Below are positions 47,188 to 56,620 of a stretch of DNA of 64,000 nucleotides, in pieces (the first letter of the stretch is position 1; every line of letters starts with the position of its first letter). The position numbers and the translations under genes are program-made. The notes under the pieces are model-generated. The model made no database searches, was not told where the DNA came from, and saw nothing but the letters and a program-made list of their open reading frames with translations. The stretch comes from Sedimenticola thiotaurini (GTDB lineage: Bacteria > Pseudomonadota > Gammaproteobacteria > Chromatiales > Chromatiaceae): assembly GCF_001007875.1 (NCBI RefSeq), contig NZ_CP011412.1, positions 2,728,001 through 2,792,000 of the forward strand, given 5' to 3'.

Positions 47188-49880
47188 CCTTCCTCCTGAT
47201 TCAATGCCACCTTCCCGCTCTGGCGGGGCGGTGCGGGCGAGAAGTATCCCACGATCAATAACAACACCCCGACACCAATAAAGGCGACGATACGGGCCAC
47301 CGTACCGGTATTGGAGAGATCCACCAAAAACAGCTTCAGCACCACCAGCCCCATCAAGCCGGCTCCCGACAGCCACAGCGATCGGCGACCGGTGCGGGTC
47401 CCCGCCAGCATACTGCCCAGGCCGATGCTGGCCCAGAGTACCGCCAGCGCCGCCTGTAACACCTGGGATTGGATCAGCAGATCAGCGTCAAACGGCACTC
47501 CGCCCCAGTGGTGCACGGCCCGAACCACCATGCCGTTCAGCCAGAGGAACAGGGCCACTCCGAGACCCGCGAAATAGTAACCGGGCCGGACGCCGTGCTG
47601 TTCCAGCCAGTCGTCAGTCCGTTGCCACCACTTGAGCAGCAGCAACAGGATCGCCAGGATAGTCAGATCCAACGGGTTGAGGACCGGCAGATAATCGATC
47701 GGCCAGGGATTGCCCGGGCTGACCACATTGGCCAGCATGGCCCAACCGAGCAGATAGACCAGCACTGGTGCCAACACCTGGATGTTGTAAGCCAGAAGAT
47801 GGCGCTGTACCGGCCAGCGCAGACGTTGTCCCAACGTCAGCAGTCCAAGGGCCAGCAGCATGGGCACCGCACCCCAGGGGATCATCTCCCACAGATGGCT
47901 GCCGGCGATCGCCTGGTCCAGCTGCCAGGCCGCTTCAACAGTAAGCAGGAAGGTCAGCAACCAGAAACTGCCGCCATGCCACAGCGGCCGGATCGAAGTT
48001 GTGTCGCTATCCTGGCGATAGAGCAGGCCATACTGGACGACAAAGGCCAGCAGCCAGGCCGGCAGGAGCATACCTTTCAGCGGATGGGACAGATCCAACC
48101 AGACGCCCAGCACCACGAGACCCAGGGCGGGCAACAGACCCAGGGTAACCAGACGCAGCCGTCCCCAGGGCAGGCGCAATCGCAACCACTCCGCCAGCCC
48201 GGCCGTCAGGGCCAGCATTACCAGCAGCCATACCCATTCGATGTAGCCGTTCGCGTAACGATCCAGCTCCTGGATAGCGGCACCCAGCCACCAGAGCACA
48301 CCCCAGAAGAAGAACAGCGGCGGCACCCACTTTTCGTAGTCAGCCCGCTTGTCCGCATGGCGATCCAGGTAGAAGGCAGTGAACAAACCACCCAGCGCTA
48401 TCAGCCCGGCCCCCAGGAACTGGCTGTTGACCAGCGGCAACGCATCACCCATCCAGCGACTGTCATCCAGGTAGAGCAGGCCGGCCAGCAGTTGCAGCAG
48501 CAGGCCAAACAGCCGCGGCAGGCGCCGCGACTGACGGATGCCGATCCAGATCATGGCCGCCCCTTCCAGCGCCCAGAAGGCGGAGCTGAGCCGACCCTCC
48601 AGGGCAAACAGAATCGCCAGGGTGGCAAACACCACGCCGGTACCGAGGAAACTCTCCGACAACATACGCAGCGGATGACCGCCCCGTTTGAACAGCAGGC
48701 TGGCCAACAGGATGTAAAACCCGCCCAGCGCAACGGCGCTGAACGCCAGGCCGTAGGGCATGTCCCGCACCAGCGCCGCCTGCAGGCCGGCACTGGCCAG
48801 CGGCACACCAAACACCAGGGTGCCATCCACCACCCCTTTCAGGTTGGGCGGTTGGCGCCAGGCAAACAGCACCGCAATGGCGGCGTACATGAGGAAAAAG
48901 GCGATCAGGAAGGGCTCGGTGCTGGTGAAGAATTCAGGCTGGTAATAGTGATAACCCCAGAGCGCTCCGATCACGAAGGTAAATCCGAACCCCACCAGGT
49001 TGAGCAGGCGCCAGGACTTGAACCAGGCGATCGCCAGTACACCTCCATTGAGCAGCAGGTAGTAACTGAACAGGGCGACGTGGCTCCCCTCCCCGGTGGA
49101 GGTGAGCACCGGGGCCAGAAATCCCCCCGCCGTGGCCAGAATCGCCAGGGAACTGGCGTTCTGTAGCAGGGCCAGCAGGGCCGTGAGGGTGACGAACAGC
49201 AACAGCATGCCGAAGGCGAGCGTTGCCGGCAGCAGGCTGTAGAGGCGCAGGGCCGAGAACACGGTGAGATAGAGCAGACCGACAGCGCCGCCCTGCAACG
49301 CCAGACCATAAAGCGCCCGCCGGCTGCGCAGGCGCCAGCCCAGGATCAGCAGAACCATACCGGCCACCGCCACCCCCATGAGGCGGAACTCGATGGAGAT
49401 CTGGCTGTGCTCGGCGGCATATTTGAGCAGAAAGGCGACACCGAAAAAGAGTACGATCACTCCGACCCGGACAATCAGGTTGCCACCGGTAAAGTAATCC
49501 CGAATCCATGCCACCGCCCGGTCGAACAGATTGGCTGCGTGGGGTTCCGGTGTTGGCCGCACCGATGGGCGGGATGGGGAACGGGGTGGCGGCGTCTCCT
49601 CCACCAGTTCCAGGTCGAAGTCCAGCTCTTCCGGTTCCGCTGACAAAGCCGCTGCCGATGTCGCCGGCGGGACCTCGCCCGCTTCCCCGGCAGTGGCCTC
49701 CGCCGGGTGCGCCAGACGGCTGCGCAACTGCTCCAGTTCCCGATCCAGCTGCTCCAGCCGTCGACCCTGGCGGTAAGCCGTACCCAGCAGAAAACCGATA
49801 AGAGCACCAAATATCGCCGCCGATGTGCCCAGTAATCCGGCGGAAATCACCCCGCCAAGCAGGGCCAGGGTATATGCCAT
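47184..49880 (-). CDS. DUF2339 multi-pass membrane protein
   Basis: The 898-residue protein has an N-terminal membrane helix, a coiled/low-complexity cytosolic stretch (about 35-130, rich in Glu, Ala and Pro) and then some twenty or more predicted hydrophobic segments typical of DUF2339. A LemA-like or transporter function has not been established. It is followed by the coupled DUF3999 gene. The promoter lies in the 107-base gap before the sulfatase-modifying-factor-like gene. Confidence 0.87.
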   Translation of the reverse strand: MAYTLALLGGVISAGLLGTSAAIFGALIGFLLGTAYRQGRRLEQLDRELEQLRSRLAHPAEATAGEAGEVPPATSAAALSAEPEELDFDLELVEETPPPRSPSRPSVRPTPEPHAANLFDRAVAWIRDYFTGGNLIVRVGVIVLFFGVAFLLKYAAEHSQISIEFRLMGVAVAGMVLLILGWRLRSRRALYGLALQGGAVGLLYLTVFSALRLYSLLPATLAFGMLLLFVTLTALLALLQNASSLAILATAGGFLAPVLTSTGEGSHVALFSYYLLLNGGVLAIAWFKSWRLLNLVGFGFTFVIGALWGYHYYQPEFFTSTEPFLIAFFLMYAAIAVLFAWRQPPNLKGVVDGTLVFGVPLASAGLQAALVRDMPYGLAFSAVALGGFYILLASLLFKRGGHPLRMLSESFLGTGVVFATLAILFALEGRLSSAFWALEGAAMIWIGIRQSRRLPRLFGLLLQLLAGLLYLDDSRWMGDALPLVNSQFLGAGLIALGGLFTAFYLDRHADKRADYEKWVPPLFFFWGVLWWLGAAIQELDRYANGYIEWVWLLVMLALTAGLAEWLRLRLPWGRLRLVTLGLLPALGLVVLGVWLDLSHPLKGMLLPAWLLAFVVQYGLLYRQDSDTTSIRPLWHGGSFWLLTFLLTVEAAWQLDQAIAGSHLWEMIPWGAVPMLLALGLLTLGQRLRWPVQRHLLAYNIQVLAPVLVYLLGWAMLANVVSPGNPWPIDYLPVLNPLDLTILAILLLLLKWWQRTDDWLEQHGVRPGYYFAGLGVALFLWLNGMVVRAVHHWGGVPFDADLLIQSQVLQAALAVLWASIGLGSMLAGTRTGRRSLWLSGAGLMGLVVLKLFLVDLSNTGTVARIVAFIGVGVLLLIVGYFSPAPPRQSGKVALNQEEG

Positions 49881-49987
49881 AAACGTTCCCTATTAAGATT
49901 GGTGCAAAATAGCCTAAAGTTACCACGAAGCACCGGTCGATTCTGTCCATCATCGACAATTTTCCGCAACCGGAGAGCCGACCTGTT

Positions 49988-51454
49988 TCAATCGGCGCGC
50001 AGTTCCCGTACCAACCGGAAACCGGTGTCATCGCTCCGGCGGGTGGGAAAGTCCCGCCAGCGATTGGCTGGACGCACCTCCTGGTGGGGAAAACTCCAGG
50101 CGCCGCCCCGGATGACCCGCTTACCGCACTTGCCATCCCCTACTCCGGCGTCCTGACCGGGGGGGATGGAAAAATCATCCCGCCAACACTCCTGAACCCA
50201 TTCAAAAACATTACCGGCCGTATCGTGCAACCCGAAGGGATTGGGCAGAAACCGTCCTACCGGGGCACTCTTCTCCCCATCCCAGAGACTGCCGCAGTCG
50301 GCACAGTTGGCCTGCCCGGGGACAACATCGTCACCCCACCAGTAGCGACTGCTGGTGCCACCACGGGCGGCGTACTCCCACTCTGCATCGGTCGGCAACC
50401 GGTAGCGTTGCCCGGTCCGACGACTGAGCCAGTCGGCGAAGCGATTGGCATCTACCCAGGTCACATTGACTACCGGGCGGTCGCCCCGCCCCCAACCCTG
50501 GTCGTCCGGCCGGCGATGACCGGTATCCCGGCAGAACCGGTCATACTCTTCGAATGTCACCTCGTAGACTCCGATAGCGAAGGGTTGCAGGGAGACCAGA
50601 CGGGTCGGGCGCTCATCGCCATCCCCGTCACCCTGCAGGTCACCCTGGGTATAACGGCCCCCCCGCAGCACCCGCATCTGGGGTCCCGGTGTACCATCCC
50701 GCATCCGATCCTGGATCAGGTTGGCCGGGTTGAGTCGCTGCAGAGATCGAAACAGCGGCGGGTGACCGGGGCGGTTGACCCGCAGCGCCAGTTGGCTCAG
50801 TTCGGTGATGGGAATTGTCAGGGTGACACCAACAGCGGTCTCCACCACCACGCTCTCCAGATTGAATTTTCCCTGTAGCACTTCACCGGTATTGGTCACT
50901 ATCTGGGCCAGGTAGTCGTCACCCTCATCGTCCGTGGCCACATCCAGCCGCTGGATTTCATCGGGATTGGTCAACCTGGGTCCATCCTGACCGATCAGGG
51001 GTAACAGCCCGGTCAGGAGACGGGCGGCAAAGCGGTCACCACTCCGGGTAATTACCGAATCCGGGCTCCGAAAGGGCCTGGGGCGAAACTGGCGGTGGGC
51101 GAACAGAATGTCGGAGATATCCTCCGTTGCCACCGGTAACAGGGGATCCAGTACCCGCAGTACGGTGACTCTCCGCTCCTTCAATCGGCCGCTGAAACGA
51201 TCGCCCCGATGGGTCTGGATCAGATCTGACTGATCCGCCCCACCCCGCCGCAGGAGCGCCATCTGCGCATAGGGGATGGTTACCTCTCCATAGCGGGTCA
51301 CCAGGGTAAAGTAAGGCTGAGCCACCGTGCCGTTATAGATATCACCATTGTTCAGGGTCACCACGTCATAACCGTCGGCCAACACCGGGTGAACCACTAT
51401 CGTGGCGATCAGGGTCAAGTGCAGATACCACCGGCAAAGCTTATCGGGGGGCAT
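49988..51454 (-). CDS. SUMF1/FGE-fold protein with N-terminal beta repeats
   Basis: The 488-residue protein has a signal peptide ([17 protein letters not shown]). An N-terminal region follows in which a short pattern recurs: [24 protein letters not shown] and NTGEVLQG. The C-terminal domain (about 250-488) is of the formylglycine-generating-enzyme fold ([51 protein letters not shown]). The cysteine pair used for catalysis in true FGEs is not seen where expected: the segment reads [20 protein letters not shown]. It is probably a binding domain of unknown role. Start at 51454 follows GGAGG. Confidence 0.87.
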   Translation of the reverse strand: MPPDKLCRWYLHLTLIATIVVHPVLADGYDVVTLNNGDIYNGTVAQPYFTLVTRYGEVTIPYAQMALLRRGGADQSDLIQTHRGDRFSGRLKERRVTVLRVLDPLLPVATEDISDILFAHRQFRPRPFRSPDSVITRSGDRFAARLLTGLLPLIGQDGPRLTNPDEIQRLDVATDDEGDDYLAQIVTNTGEVLQGKFNLESVVVETAVGVTLTIPITELSQLALRVNRPGHPPLFRSLQRLNPANLIQDRMRDGTPGPQMRVLRGGRYTQGDLQGDGDGDERPTRLVSLQPFAIGVYEVTFEEYDRFCRDTGHRRPDDQGWGRGDRPVVNVTWVDANRFADWLSRRTGQRYRLPTDAEWEYAARGGTSSRYWWGDDVVPGQANCADCGSLWDGEKSAPVGRFLPNPFGLHDTAGNVFEWVQECWRDDFSIPPGQDAGVGDGKCGKRVIRGGAWSFPHQEVRPANRWRDFPTRRSDDTGFRLVRELRAD

Positions 51455-51569
51455 GGCTACCTCCGTGCTTGTTCTTATGCTGTGGCCATGGGCCGGGGAG
51501 CGCTGCCGTTCCCCGCCATGTTTTGCTATCTTGTCATACATCGATTTACCCATACCAGGGATAATTAGC

Positions 51570-52694
51570 GTGACCAGAAAAGTTGGTATCCTCACCGCCG
51601 GTGGTGACAGCCCGGGACTCAATGCCGCCATTCGGGGCGTTGGCAAGAGCGTGCAGGGACACTACGGCATGGAGTTGATCGGCTTTCGGGACGGTTTTCG
51701 GGGCCTGATGGAGAACCGCTCCATGCGCCTGGATGGGGAGCAGTTGTCCGGTATCCTGACCCAAGGTGGCACCATTCTCGGTACCAGTCGGGACAAGCCG
51801 CACCGCATGCTGGTGAACGGTAAGCCCACCGACATGACCGAAACCATTGTGCGCAACTATCGGCAACACCGGTTGGATGTGCTGATCTGCCTGGGCGGTG
51901 GCGGCACCCAGAAGAACGCCCTGCGCCTGAAACAGCAGGGACTCAATATCATCACCCTGCCGAAGACCATTGATAACGATGTGGCTGGGACGGACACCAG
52001 CTTCGGTTTTGATACCGCGTTGGGTATCGCCACCGAAGCAATCGACCGGTTGCACAGTACCGCCCACAGCCATCACCGGGTCATCGTGGTGGAGATCATG
52101 GGGCACCGGGCCGGCTGGCTCGCCCTGGGGGCCGGTATCGCCGGGGGAGCCGACGTGATTCTGTTACCGGAGATCCCCTATGATATCCGGCGGGTCGCTG
52201 AAGCGATCCGCCAGCGTGCCCGGAACGGCAAGCGCTTCAGTATCGTGGCAGTGGCGGAGGGCGCCCGCTCGTTACAACAGGTAGCCAGGTTCCGGGCTAT
52301 TCAAAAACGCAAAAAGAAGGCCTCCAACAAGCATGACAAACAGCGCGCCAGGGAAAAATTGGCGGCGCTGGAGGCGGATCACCTGGGTAATCACACCGTC
52401 CGGCTGTCGGAACAGCTGGAGCAACTCACCGGTTTGGAGAGTCGGGTCACCATCCTTGGCCATGTGCAACGGGGTGGTTCACCGTCGACGGCGGACCGAT
52501 TGCTGGCCACCCGCCTGGGCAGCGCCTGTGCCGACCTGATTCAGCAGAAGTGTTACGGAGTGATGGTGGCGGCGGCCGGGGAAGCAGCCGTCCCGGTACC
52601 CCTGGAGGAGGTGGCCGGTGTGAAGAAGCTGGTGCCCCTGGATCATCCCTGGATCCTCAGCGCCCGCCGTGTCGGCACCAGCCTGGGGGATTGA
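51570..52694 (+). CDS. 6-phosphofructokinase, mixed-substrate (group III-like) type
   Basis: The 374 residues belong to the PfkA fold: [45 protein letters not shown] and [16 protein letters not shown]. By E. coli numbering, Gly104 is kept (as in ATP enzymes) but position 124 is Lys (PKTIDND, as in PPi enzymes), and Asp103 is Gly (LGGGGTQKN). Such combinations occur in group III PFKs, whose phosphoryl donor is hard to predict. Start is GTG at 51570 with AGGG nine bases upstream; the longer frame reaches into the divergent gene. Confidence 0.88.
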   Translation: MTRKVGILTAGGDSPGLNAAIRGVGKSVQGHYGMELIGFRDGFRGLMENRSMRLDGEQLSGILTQGGTILGTSRDKPHRMLVNGKPTDMTETIVRNYRQHRLDVLICLGGGGTQKNALRLKQQGLNIITLPKTIDNDVAGTDTSFGFDTALGIATEAIDRLHSTAHSHHRVIVVEIMGHRAGWLALGAGIAGGADVILLPEIPYDIRRVAEAIRQRARNGKRFSIVAVAEGARSLQQVARFRAIQKRKKKASNKHDKQRAREKLAALEADHLGNHTVRLSEQLEQLTGLESRVTILGHVQRGGSPSTADRLLATRLGSACADLIQQKCYGVMVAAAGEAAVPVPLEEVAGVKKLVPLDHPWILSARRVGTSLGD

Positions 52695-52713
52695 AACGGT
52701 GACGGTGGGGTAG

Positions 52714-53262
52714 CTAACGCGCCAGCCCCGCCTCCACCTCATCACGTTTTTCCCGGCCGGCCAGCGCCTCGACCAGGGTCAGAGCGAAATCCATCGCGGT
52801 ACCGGGACCCCGGGAGGTGATGACCTGACCGTCCCTGACCACCGCGGATGCGGCCAGCTGCACATCGCCCAGCTGCATGCCCTCCAACACCCCCGGATAA
52901 GCGGTGGCCTGACGGCCATTCAGCAGTCCTGCATTAGCCAGCACTTTAGGCGCCGCGCAGATCGCCGCCGTGAAGCCCTGGTGTGACGCCACCCGTTCCA
53001 GCAGCGCATGAATACGTGGATCCCGATCCAGGTGGTCGGCACCCGGTAATCCCCCCGGCAGTGCCACCATATCGAAGGGCTGTTCCAGCACCTCATCCAG
53101 CGTCACATCCGGTTGCAGTACCACGCCACGACTGGCGGTCACCGGTCCCGGTTCCAGACCCGCCGTGACCACCTCCTGACCGGCCCGACGCAGCAGGTCG
53201 ATAATGGTTACTGCTTCAAGCTCTTCGCAACCGTGGGCGAGGGGGACGAGGATGCGTGCCAT
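52714..53262 (-). CDS. DJ-1/PfpI family protein
   Basis: The 182-residue protein has the DJ-1 layout: MARILVPLAHGCEELEAVTI with the conserved Glu, and the nucleophile elbow TAAICAAPKVLANAG, where Cys is the reactive residue. It resembles YajL/ThiJ rather than chaperone Hsp31. The start is backed by AAGGAG eight bases upstream. It overlaps the 3' end of yibQ by 55 bases in another frame. Role: stress-related deglycase, chaperone or unknown; not decided by sequence. Confidence 0.9.
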   Translation of the reverse strand: MARILVPLAHGCEELEAVTIIDLLRRAGQEVVTAGLEPGPVTASRGVVLQPDVTLDEVLEQPFDMVALPGGLPGADHLDRDPRIHALLERVASHQGFTAAICAAPKVLANAGLLNGRQATAYPGVLEGMQLGDVQLAASAVVRDGQVITSRGPGTAMDFALTLVEALAGREKRDEVEAGLAR

Positions 53263-54026
53263 AGGGTTCTGCTCCTTTGGTAGTTGATCATTTCCGAGGC
53301 GGGTATCAGGCGCACACCCAGTGCCTCCATATCCGCCAACCGTTGCGCCAGCACCTGGCTGGTTTCCGGATAGGGGTGACCGATACCGATGGCGTAACCC
53401 TGGCGGCGGGCCCGCTTCAACAACTGGTCGAACTGGCGACTGATAGCCGCCGGATCGCGACTATTATCCAGAAACACATCCCGACTGGCACTCGGCACCT
53501 GGTACTCCACTGCCAATTGCCTGGCCACTGTGGCCAGGGTGGTGCGGCTGTCGATAAAAAACAGATCGCCCCGGGAACGTATTCCCTGCATGAGCCAGGC
53601 CATGGCGCCGGGGTGGCGGGTCAACAGGCTGCCCATGTGGTTGTTGATGCCTTTGACGTAGGGAACCGCTTTCAGATTCTCCTCCAGGGTGCGCTTGAAG
53701 GCGGTCTCGGTCATGTGCAGGGTCAGGGCGCCGGGGCCCAGGGCATTGCCATCATGGGATTGCATGGGCAGGTGCAACATCACCTCTTTGCCTGCAGCGT
53801 GAGCCTTAAGGGCCAACCGGTTGGCGTGGGGGGTGTGAGGCAGGAACGCATAGGTCACCGGACCCGGCACCGCCAGAGCAGCATCGCCCCACCCCCCGTG
53901 GTTACCCATGTCATCGATAATGATGGTAATCACCGGAGTGGCGGCGGCACCGGCCGATCCTGCTGGCCAGGCAAAGCCCAACAACAGTAGCAGCAGAGTC
54001 AGTCGGCACCCACCTGTTGCGGTCAT
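53208..54026 (-). CDS. yibQ: Divergent polysaccharide deacetylase YibQ
   Basis: The 272-residue product has a signal peptide (LLLLLLGFAWPAGSAGA) and the divergent polysaccharide-deacetylase fold (ITIIIDDMGNHGG, LHLPMQS, GINNHMGSLLT, FIDSRTT, GIGHPYPETSQVL). It is periplasmic; E. coli YibQ lies after envC. The C-terminal tail, about 20 residues after EMINYQ, is encoded in the part that overlaps the DJ-1 gene and may be a late extension. One base separates it from ctpA. Confidence 0.92.
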   Translation of the reverse strand: MTATGGCRLTLLLLLLGFAWPAGSAGAAATPVITIIIDDMGNHGGWGDAALAVPGPVTYAFLPHTPHANRLALKAHAAGKEVMLHLPMQSHDGNALGPGALTLHMTETAFKRTLEENLKAVPYVKGINNHMGSLLTRHPGAMAWLMQGIRSRGDLFFIDSRTTLATVARQLAVEYQVPSASRDVFLDNSRDPAAISRQFDQLLKRARRQGYAIGIGHPYPETSQVLAQRLADMEALGVRLIPASEMINYQRSRTLWHASSSPSPTVAKSLKQ

Positions 54027-54027
54027 C

Positions 54028-55326
54028 TCAGTCCCAGTTATTGAATATGGCGATGCCCTTTAACAGGTTGAGGGCTTCGCTCAATTGGTAGTCGTCACCC
54101 ACATCGGGTCCGGGCTGGTCCGATTGCTCTTCCGGCTCGCTCTTGCCATTACCGTTCTCCAGGTGACCGGCCAGATCCGCCTCCTTGATACGGATCGCGT
54201 CATCCGTCTCGTTGCGGGTCAGTTTGGCGTCAGACAGCACGATATCCGGTTTGATCCCCTCGCCCTGAATGGAGCGGCCGGAGGGTGTGAAATAACGCGC
54301 CGTGGTCAGCTTCACTGCTGCCGTCTGGCTGACCGGGATGATGGTCTGAACCGAACCTTTGCCGAAGGTCTGACTACCCATGATGATAGCCCGTCGGTGA
54401 TCCTGCAGGGCGCCGGCCACAATCTCGGAAGCGGATGCGGAGCCGCCGTTGACCAATACCACCATGGGTGCCCCATCCAGCACATCATCCGGGGCGGCAT
54501 TGAAATCAAGCCGTGACTCTTCGTCACGCCCCTGGGTATAGACCACGATACCATCGGTCAGGAAGGCGTCACTGACGGAGACCGCTCCGTTCAGAATGCC
54601 ACCCGGGTTGTTGCGCAGATCCAGCACCAGGCCCTTGATGCCCACTTTGGACTCGGCCTTCAGCTCACTGATCTTTTTCAGCATGTCCTCGGTGGTACGG
54701 GACTGGAAGTGGGAGAGTCGCACATAGGCAAAGCCCTCTTCCAGCATACGCCCCTTGACACTGGCAACCTTGATGATGTCCCGCACCACCGTTATACGCA
54801 GCGGCTTCTCTTCCCCCTCCCGGGCAATGGTGAGCACCACTTTGGTACCGGGTTTGCCACGCATCAGATTGACCGCTTCTTCCAGGCTCATGCCTTTGAT
54901 CGGCTTCTCATCCAGCCGGATGATCAGATCACCGGCCTTCACGCCGGCCCGCTGGGCGGGGGTGTCGTCGATGGGGGAGATCACCTTGACGAAGCCGTCC
55001 TCCTGGCCTACTTCGATGCCCAGCCCGCCGAACTCACCACTGGTGCCGGCCTGCAGATCGTCAAACTCCTCCTCGTTCAGGTAGGATGAGTGGGGATCCA
55101 GCCCCGCCAACATGCCGCGGATGGCAGACTCCAGCAGCGCCTTGTCATCCACCGGCTCCACGTAGCTCTCCTTGATTCGCCCGAATATCTCGGCGAAGGC
55201 ACGCAGCTCCTGCATCGGCAGGGGCGCTTTCGGCTCTTCAGCGGAAACGCCTGTGGCCAGGATCAGCAACACTCCAGGAATCAAGCCCAGAATCAGTGCA
55301 CGTGCCGAGTCAAATCTTCTCTTCAT
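54028..55326 (-). CDS. ctpA: S41 family carboxy-terminal processing peptidase CtpA
   Basis: The 432-residue protein has a signal peptide (ALILGLIPGVLLILATGVSAEE), a PDZ domain (about 85-170, EFGGLGIEVGQEDGFVKVI) and the S41 protease domain with Ser in NGGSASASEIV and Lys in GSQTFGKGSVQT. Such proteases trim C-termini of periplasmic proteins, including peptidoglycan enzymes. I chose ATG at 55326, which overlaps the envC 3' end by 17 bases. Placement between envC and yibQ is known from other gammaproteobacteria. Confidence 0.95.
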   Translation of the reverse strand: MKRRFDSARALILGLIPGVLLILATGVSAEEPKAPLPMQELRAFAEIFGRIKESYVEPVDDKALLESAIRGMLAGLDPHSSYLNEEEFDDLQAGTSGEFGGLGIEVGQEDGFVKVISPIDDTPAQRAGVKAGDLIIRLDEKPIKGMSLEEAVNLMRGKPGTKVVLTIAREGEEKPLRITVVRDIIKVASVKGRMLEEGFAYVRLSHFQSRTTEDMLKKISELKAESKVGIKGLVLDLRNNPGGILNGAVSVSDAFLTDGIVVYTQGRDEESRLDFNAAPDDVLDGAPMVVLVNGGSASASEIVAGALQDHRRAIIMGSQTFGKGSVQTIIPVSQTAAVKLTTARYFTPSGRSIQGEGIKPDIVLSDAKLTRNETDDAIRIKEADLAGHLENGNGKSEPEEQSDQPGPDVGDDYQLSEALNLLKGIAIFNNWD

Positions 55327-56620
55327 ATCTTGCTTCTCTGCTTCGATTGCCGCGTGACATCGCAATGCTGGCGGCGGGATCAGAAAGGTGCAGGGTGGCC
55401 AGTTGCACCAGTCCCGTCAAGGCGTCGCGTCCCAAGGCACCTACCCGGTTACCTTGCGTTGCTTCACACCACCGCTTCGGATTTACCGGGCGACCCTTGT
55501 AGCGTATACCAAAATATACCCCCGGATTGGCCTGGCCACCACTGTTACCCACCAGCGCCACCGGCTCACCCGGTTCTACCCAGTCGCCCGCTTCCTTGAA
55601 CAGGCTCTGGTTATTGCCATAAAGACTCATGTAGCCATCACCATGGTCAATAATCATCAACAGGCCAAAACCACGCAACCAGTCAGCAAAAGCGACCCGG
55701 CCGTGGTGTACTGCCCGAACCTCCACCCCCTCCCGGGCGGCGATCACCACACCATCCCACTTCAGGCCGCCCGCCCGGGAGGTACCGAACCGGGTGGCCA
55801 GGCGACCCTTGATCGGCCACTTCAGGCGACCCTTCAGCTGTTTGAATGGCTTGTGTTTTTCAGTTTCGATCGGCAGATTGACGATCTCTGCCTGGAGTTT
55901 CTTGAGCAGATTCTGCAACTGCTGGGCATCCCTTTGGTAGCCTTTGAGCACCTCTCCCTTACTCTCGATATCCTGGTTCAGCAGCGCCAACACCTGCTGC
56001 CGTTTCTGCTGTTCCTGGTCCAGGCTGCGCTGTTGCGCCAGCACCTGCGCCTGGGTCTGGCGCATCCGCTCACGCTCCAGAAGCAGGTTCGATTCGGTCT
56101 CCTGCAGCGCCTTCAGCGCCTGGTCGAGCCGGCTGATCTGCTCGGCCCGGGAGCGGTTGAGGTAGTCGTAATAGATCAGCAGCCGGCTTACCACGGCAGG
56201 GTCTTGCTGATTGAGCAGAATCTTCAGCCGCTCCTGACGCCCCATGGCATAGGCCGAGCGCATCTGCTGTTTCAATGCCTGTCGGTTCTCCTCCAAAGCC
56301 TTCAGCTGATCCGTGCGCCGGGCCTGAAGTTGATCCAGCAGCCGCTGCTGCCGTTTCAGACTGGCGGCCAGGTCGCGCAGATCACGTGTCGTCTTACCGA
56401 TCGCCTTCTCAGCTCGGCGCAGCTGCTCCTGCAGGGCCTGGCGTTCCCGCTCGCGACCGCTAAGTTGCTGCTGCAGTGTGGAGATCTCTTTCTGAAGCTG
56501 CTTCAGTTCACCTTCCCTGCTACTGATCACCCCATCTTCCGAGGCGGCCAGCGCACTACCCGACAGTAGCGTTATCGGAATCAGTATAACGGCCAGGCGC
56601 CGGCAGAACTCAGGAGCCAT
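55310..56620 (-). CDS. envC: Murein hydrolase activator EnvC
   Basis: EnvC activates the septal amidases AmiA and AmiB. The 436-residue product has a signal peptide, a long coiled coil (about 30-245) and a C-terminal LytM domain (about 270-385). The LytM domain lacks zinc ligands: LKWDGVVIAA where active enzymes have HxGxD, and VYFGIRYKG where HxH is expected. This is the hallmark of EnvC activators. After the usual end at NPKRWC it carries about 50 more residues, which overlap the ctpA start. It starts one base inside the gpmI stop. Confidence 0.92.
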   Translation of the reverse strand: MAPEFCRRLAVILIPITLLSGSALAASEDGVISSREGELKQLQKEISTLQQQLSGRERERQALQEQLRRAEKAIGKTTRDLRDLAASLKRQQRLLDQLQARRTDQLKALEENRQALKQQMRSAYAMGRQERLKILLNQQDPAVVSRLLIYYDYLNRSRAEQISRLDQALKALQETESNLLLERERMRQTQAQVLAQQRSLDQEQQKRQQVLALLNQDIESKGEVLKGYQRDAQQLQNLLKKLQAEIVNLPIETEKHKPFKQLKGRLKWPIKGRLATRFGTSRAGGLKWDGVVIAAREGVEVRAVHHGRVAFADWLRGFGLLMIIDHGDGYMSLYGNNQSLFKEAGDWVEPGEPVALVGNSGGQANPGVYFGIRYKGRPVNPKRWCEATQGNRVGALGRDALTGLVQLATLHLSDPAASIAMSRGNRSREARYEEKI

